A stretch of 64,000 nt of DNA, taken from positions 496,001 to 560,000 of the forward strand of contig LATX02000189.1 of NCBI GenBank assembly GCA_001466705.2. The letters are read 5' to 3'. A program made the translations under genes and the position numbers. The DNA is from Moniliophthora roreri. Taxonomy: Eukaryota > Basidiomycota > Agaricomycetes > Agaricales > Marasmiaceae. The notes under the pieces are model-generated. The model was given only the letters and a program-made list of their open reading frames with translations. It was not told where the DNA came from and searched no databases. This document shows, in pieces, positions 58,993-64,000 of the stretch. The number at the start of each line of letters is the position of its first letter. Positions within the stretch are counted from its first letter, which is position 1.

Positions 58993-60224
58993 ATGCCGAA
59001 AGCAACAATACCATCGCTGCCTATTTCCGGACTTTTTGGGATAAAAAAACCGAGTGGCCCGACCTCGATGTCTCTTCGTGAGTTACCGTGTTCTTGCGGT
59101 TACCCCAGGACCTCACCTTACTAGTCAATCAATTGCAGCCTCTGTTCTCGGGCTCAAAACTGTTTGCCTCACCTGAGAAGCTGGAACAGTTGCAAAGTGC
59201 GAAGGCAAAGAGAAGGCGAATGAAACGAGGGGGAGACGTAAAATTAGGACAGGGAGGAACATTAGATCCGTTGGCAGATGGTGTACTCGGTACGTTTTGC
59301 GGTCTCGATTTGATCATCTTCGTTACTTAGAGTGGTAATAATAGTCCTAGGCGTTGGCAAAGGGACCAAACAGTTGACACAATTTTTGGATTGCACGAAG
59401 GTACCCGCGACGAGCTCGGCCACTATCCCATACTCACGATGCACACATCAGGAATATCGTACGACTTGTTTACTAGGATGCGAAACCGACTCTTATGATA
59501 GCGAAGGCGCAAAGGTTCGGACTGCACCATGGAAGCACGTAACAAAAGAAGACGTAGAAAAGGCTCTGTCTCAGTTCGCTGGAGAGATCAAACAAACTCC
59601 TCCGATGTTAGTGCGCTCGTAATCAATGCACACCGTATATTTTTGACGTATTTGAATAGATTCTCGGCGTTGAAGATGGATGGAAAGCCTCTCTACGAAT
59701 ATGCGCGAAAAGGCGTTCCTCTTCCTCGACCAATAGAACCTCGATCGGTTACAGTCCACAATCTGAAGCTGGAAGAGTGGCTGGGTGGGAATCATTCATT
59801 CAAATGGCCCGAGAAATCTCTTTCTGAAGAGGAGAAGAAAGCTGTGGAAAAAGCAATTCAAGGCGTTGACGGGAGTGCTACCATCAAGGACGAACCTGAG
59901 ACACAAATAGAAGGCGCCTCAGATGTGCCGACGGCCTTCGTACTCAGCATGAAGGTGTCAGGGGGGACCTATGTTCGTTCCATTGTCCATGATCTTGCCC
60001 ACGCAGTGGGTTCTGCAGGCCATGTTGTAACCTTGACGCGTTCACGACAAGGTCGATTCGTATTGGAAGAGTCTGGGGAAGAGAACGATCGCCGGTGCCT
60101 TTCGTGGGACGTTTTTGAGAAGGCGCTCTCGCAATCAGCTGAGTCGTCGGAACGCGATGAGGACGGATGGACTGAATGGGAGAGGGAAGTACTCCAACAC
60201 ATAGAAATAATTCAGGAGAAATAG
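58993..60224 (+). CDS. PUS4: tRNA pseudouridine-55 synthase (TruB family)
   Basis: Converts U55 of tRNA T-loops to pseudouridine. The start MPKATIPSLPISGLFGIKKP is followed by SGPTSM, the KPxGxTS motif. GQGGTLDPLADGVL carries the catalytic aspartate (in GGTLDP). VGVGKGTKQLTQFLDCTKEY, LGCETDSYDSEGAKV and PPMFSALKMDGKPLYEYAR follow; the last joins two exons. MKVSGGTYVRSIVHDLAHAV and TLTRSRQGRFVLEES complete the TruB core. Three or four introns, about 330-340 residues. Yeast Pus4 acts on cytosolic and mitochondrial tRNAs; no clear presequence is present here. Confidence 0.95.
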
Positions 60225-60422
60225 CCTTAGATATTGTCCAGTAATTTACCGGTTTGCGATTTCCAAGCCACCTGCCAACAGTTCAACCTCCATCCCACAC
60301 ACGGAGCGCGGGACGGCGGTATTTGTCGGACCGGGTGCGGACCGACAATCCACCCTAGTTTATATACACTGGGGAAGGGACCACAATTTTAGAATCCATA
60401 TCCCCCGATAGCTACTCCCAAG

Positions 60423-61741
60423 ATGGCCGCGAATAGTGCAAATGGTGTATATGCAGTGAATGGACGAGTATCCCGCGTTTTGAAAGCCGGCATCTACGTG
60501 CGTGGTCTCGCTATTCTCCCTGACCACGTTGACCAAAAGATGGCATGACAGGCTCCCATACCGACCTTCTTCCTCGAGAATGAAGATCTCGGTAAGGATC
60601 ACGACCTTTTTTTTTTTTTTTTCGGACCTGTCCCTTACCTCACTATCTTTCCCTTTTCCAGATCTTGAATCATTCCAGAAGCATGTTCTCCGAGTCACGT
60701 CTGCTGGCGTCGGACCACTTATCGCAGGCTCGATGGGAGAGGCGCTTCACTTGTCCCATTCTGAAAGAGTCGCGCTTATTCAAGCTGCACGGAGGACCCT
60801 TGATGCTAATGGCTTCCTTGATGTGCCTCTCATCGTCGGCACTGGTGCCGGCAGTACAAGGGAGACATTGGAATTGTCCATCGAGGCCGCAAACGCTGGT
60901 GCAGACTTTGCGATTGTGATCACCAGTGGCTACTTTGCTGGTGCTCTCGCAGGAAACAAGAAAGCATTGAAAGATTTCTTCCGTGAAGTGTCCGAGAAGA
61001 GCCCTATTCCTGTTATGATCTACAATTGTAGGTGCCGTCATTGCAAAGGATATGATAGATGTTGATATGCCTATCAGATCCGGGGGCTAGCGGGGGAATA
61101 GACTTGGACTCGGATCTCATAACAGAACTCGCCGCTGAGTGTCCCAACATCTGTGGAGTAAAGCTCACGTATGTTCTAACGTTGACGACCGATTATTACG
61201 CTAAGTATTCCTGCAGCTGCGGCAATGTTGGCAAATTAACTAGGATTGCAAATGTGGTTTCTGACCCCAATTTTGATGCCAAACATCTTCGGAAAAACCC
61301 TAATGCGCCATTCCTTGTTTTGGGAGGTTTCATTGACTTCCTCATACCTTCAGCATACGCTAACGCACACGGTGCTATAACGGGGTTGGGCAACGTTGCT
61401 CCGGTACGGATTTTCCTGATCAAGCGTGATCGATTCAGCTGACCTTTCGACAGCACGCTATCGTTGAGCTATTTCGTCTTTCTGAAGCTGCCCGAAAAGA
61501 TCTATCGCACCTTCAAGAAGCACAGCGTCTCCAAGGAATCATAGCGCGAGCTGATTATACGATTGCAAAAGAGTCTATCGCAGGTACCAAATATCTGTTG
61601 GAGAAGTTATACGGATATGGTGGCGTACCCCGTAGGCCACTTCCACCTATCGAGCCAAGTGCTGGTCAAGCTCTATGGGAGCACCCGCACACTCAAGATC
61701 TTGTGAAGCTGGAGCGGGAACTGAGTCGGAAGAGCAAGTAG
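60423..61741 (+). CDS. DHDPS/N-acetylneuraminate-lyase family aldolase (4-hydroxy-2-oxoglutarate aldolase-like)
   Basis: The start MAANSANGVYAVNGRV leads to AGIYAPIPTFFLENEDLDL, the family opening. GVGPLIAGSMGEALHLSHSE is the pyruvate-binding GSTGE-type loop with Met in place of Thr. FAIVITSGYFAG, IPVMIYNYPGASGGID (split by an intron) contains the catalytic-tyrosine region. CGVKLTCGN carries the Schiff-base lysine. NAHGAITGLGNVAPHAIVEL and YTIAKESIAGTKYLLEKLYG finish the barrel. Fungal members act on 4-hydroxy-2-oxoglutarate or related 2-oxo sugars acids; lysine biosynthesis is excluded because fungi use the aminoadipate route. A 16-T run lies in the intron near 60607. Confidence 0.9.
60607..60622. 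repeat. Poly-T tract in an intron
   Basis: Sixteen consecutive T within the second intron of the aldolase gene, probably part of the polypyrimidine sequence. Length is likely variable between strains. Confidence 0.8.
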
Positions 61742-62018
61742 ACATGCGTAAAGCGGCTTGCTAGATTGAACAAACTTGTATCTATATCATGTAACTATGT
61801 CACATCTGCAGGGTTTTCGTTGTCCATCCTGGCAGTCTCGCTCTTGCCGGTTTCAGGTCGGTTCAGCCACATTGCTCCCATCACAGCTGCGGGGTAATTG
61901 AAATTGATCGGTGAATCCACCGGCCGAGTCGGCCCGTCCACGGTCGGTTATGTGTATCTGTGTGCTGTCGATGTCAAAGTTCAATCGACCACGCTTTCTA
62001 TTACCTCTGCATCGTAGG

Positions 62019-64000
62019 ATGCCTTGTCTGCCATCCTATGCGCTGGCAGTGGGCTCCAGCCTCCCCAGGCTGCGTCTGTCCTTAAGACTGACGGCAAATG
62101 TTACTCAAAGTTCGTTCATTAATGACTGGTTCTTCGACCGATTAGGGCTAAATGTGGTTCAACAGGCTTTCATACATCCACAAAGCTCTCCAATGAGGGC
62201 GCAAGCACTGAATCGACTGCGAAGGGTATACCCTACTCATACCTCACCGTCGGTATTCCTCGTGAAACATATCCCAACGAACGTCGCGTTTCCATCACAC
62301 CGCAAAATGCTTCCCTTTTGCTGAAGAAAGGGTTTGGAAAGGTGCTAGTTGAACGCAATGCTGGTGCGGAGGCTCAATTTCTCGATGAAATGTATGCCTC
62401 TGCTGGAGCCACCATCGTTGCTCAGGAAGATCTGTACAAGGCTTCGGACGTACTCCTGAAGGTCCGACCCCCTTCAGTCGGGGGTGAGGTCGACAGTATC
62501 AAGGAAGGAAGCACTTTGATATCGTTCCTATACCCTGCCCAAAACAAAGACTTGGTGGAATATCTTGCCTCGCGCAAGGTGGATGCGCTTGCTGTGCGTA
62601 TCCGTTTCCAGCTCGCACCTATTTCTTTGTTATTGATCAATATGTACTTGCAGATGGACATGATACCCAGAATTTCTCGAGCTCAAGTCTTTGACGCCCT
62701 CAGGTCTGTTATTGAAAGCAATGAATAGTTCAACGCACTGATCCTGCGGTTAGTTCGATGGCAAACATCGCAGGCTACAAAGCAGTGCTGGAAGCTTCCA
62801 ACCATTTTGGCAGATTTTTGACAGGGCAAGTGACGGCTGCAGGGTGAGCACTTGTTATTTTCTTTTTTGAAGCACTATTGACCAACCCCTTCTTCAGAAA
62901 AGTGCGTATCCACACGAGGTCAATGGTACACTTCTTCTGACTCGGAGCAGATCCCCCCCGGGAAGGTCTTAGTCATTGGCGCAGGTGTTGCTGGGTTAAG
63001 TGCCATTGCTACAGTTAGCGTGATTATTTTTGGTCTATGGTTTCACCTCATTCTTTCTCATAGGCGCGTCGACTGGGCGCTGAAGTCAGGGGTTTTGACA
63101 CACGGTCAGCTGCACGCGAACAAGTTCAATCTCTCGGAGCACAATTCTTGGAAGTATCGGTCAAAGAAGAAGGTAGTGGCGGAGGCGGCTACGCTAAAGT
63201 CATGGTGAGCATGCACTTCATATGCGAATACCAACTGTTAACTTCGTACCTATAGTCCAAGGAATTCATCGAAGCTGAGATGGCTCTCTTCATGGAACAA
63301 TGCAAAGAAGTGGATATCGTTATCACAACGGTCAGTCGCTCGATTATTAGTACATCAATTCGCCTTGACGAAGCTCTTTCACAGGCTCTTATTCCGGGAA
63401 AACCTGCACCCAAGCTCATTACCAACGCGATGGTGTCTGCTATGAAACAAGGCTCTGTCGTCGTCGATTTGGCTGCTGAGGCTGGTGGTAATTGCGAAGC
63501 AACTGTGCCGGGACAACTTGTTATTAAGGACGGCGTTACTGTCATCGGTACGTAGAATTTCTTTCCGATTCAGCATGCCTGACACCTTTAAGGTTACGCC
63601 GATTTGCCATCCCGATTACCAACCCAGAGCAGCACATTATATTCGAACAACATTACGAAATTCTTGCTTTCACTCGGACAAGATCAACGATTTTTCCTTG
63701 ATCTCGAAGATGAAGTTGTCAGAGGCTCATTGGTTGCTCATCAAGGGAAAGTTCTTCCGCCAGTACCTCGGACGATGCCGCCTCCCGTTACACCACCTCC
63801 AACCCCTGCAAAGGGCGAAGAGACGACCGTCAAGGCCATTACTCCCTGGCAAAAAACTTCGAGGGAAGTCGCCGTCATCACGACGGCAATGGGAAGCGTG
63901 CTAGCTATCGGTAAAACAACAACACAAGTATTCATGGATAACTTCTTCACTTTTGGTTTGGCTGGACTGGTTGGTTACAGGTGCGCTAGACTTCATAAAA
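62019..64000 (+). CDS. NNT: Mitochondrial NAD(P) transhydrogenase, 5' part (cut by window end)
   Basis: Proton-pumping transhydrogenase of the inner mitochondrial membrane; fungal copies fuse the bacterial alpha and beta chains. ATG at 62019 gives [20 protein letters not shown], a basic presequence; an in-frame ATG at 61977 is an alternative. After an intron, [58 protein letters not shown] and [14 protein letters not shown] follow. [17 protein letters not shown] is the NAD-binding GxGxxG loop. [33 protein letters not shown] and [12 protein letters not shown] complete domain I. The sequence ends in the first transmembrane region ([20 protein letters not shown]) at the right edge, so the beta part lies outside the window. 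Confidence 0.93.

Overview
This 64 kb window looks like nuclear chromosomal DNA from a filamentous basidiomycete fungus, probably an Agaricomycete. Genes are dense and alternate between strands. Almost every gene is split by short GT-AG introns of about 48-70 nt, and coding exons can be as small as 9-27 nt. The proteins are conserved single-copy eukaryotic housekeeping proteins with basidiomycete flavour. I see no transposon, no tRNA or rRNA gene, no CRISPR array and no secondary-metabolite cluster. Because the genes are intron-rich, the intervals given below span introns. Splice sites were placed by eye from reading-frame continuity and family similarity.

Layout. 0-3 kb: an unidentified reading frame running off the left edge (-) and an unidentified low-complexity protein (+). 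2.9-7.3 kb: RAD54 (+) converging on the U5 snRNP GYF protein LIN1/CD2BP2 (-). 7.6-12 kb: a PQ-loop vacuolar transporter (+), a LisH-CTLH-CRA protein (+) and a leucine-rich unknown (-). 12.3-17.8 kb: a large disordered unknown with an F-box-like tail (-) and mitochondrial ribosomal protein uL3m (-). 17.9-26.9 kb: RRN6-like Pol I factor (+), mitochondrial carrier (+), CCT4 (-) and UFD1 (+). 27-32.2 kb: MED17 (-), a mucin-like single-pass membrane protein (-) and TFIIA gamma (+). 32.3-38.3 kb: F-box protein (+), LEA-2-like membrane protein (+) and a DUF726/TMCO4 hydrolase (+). 38.8-46.4 kb: RPA2 (-), SRP54 (-), SPT8 (+) and a methyltransferase (+). 47.1-54.7 kb: PAM17 (+), a RING/coiled-coil protein (-), a four-span membrane protein (+), NAA25 (-) and NCE101 (+). 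54.8-64 kb: proteasome assembly chaperone 3 (-), MED16 (+), PUS4 (+), a DHDPS-family aldolase (+) and the 5' part of mitochondrial NAD(P) transhydrogenase (+), cut by the right edge.

The genes do not form one pathway. Two features stand out. First, transcription machinery is over-represented (MED16, MED17, TFIIA gamma, SPT8, RRN6), next to recombination and replication genes (RAD54, RPA2, a Zip3-like RING candidate). Second, many genes sit in very tight divergent pairs, with start codons as little as 60 bp apart, so they must share bidirectional promoters. Several of these short promoters, and two promoters of recombination or replication genes, carry symmetric motifs that are reported separately.
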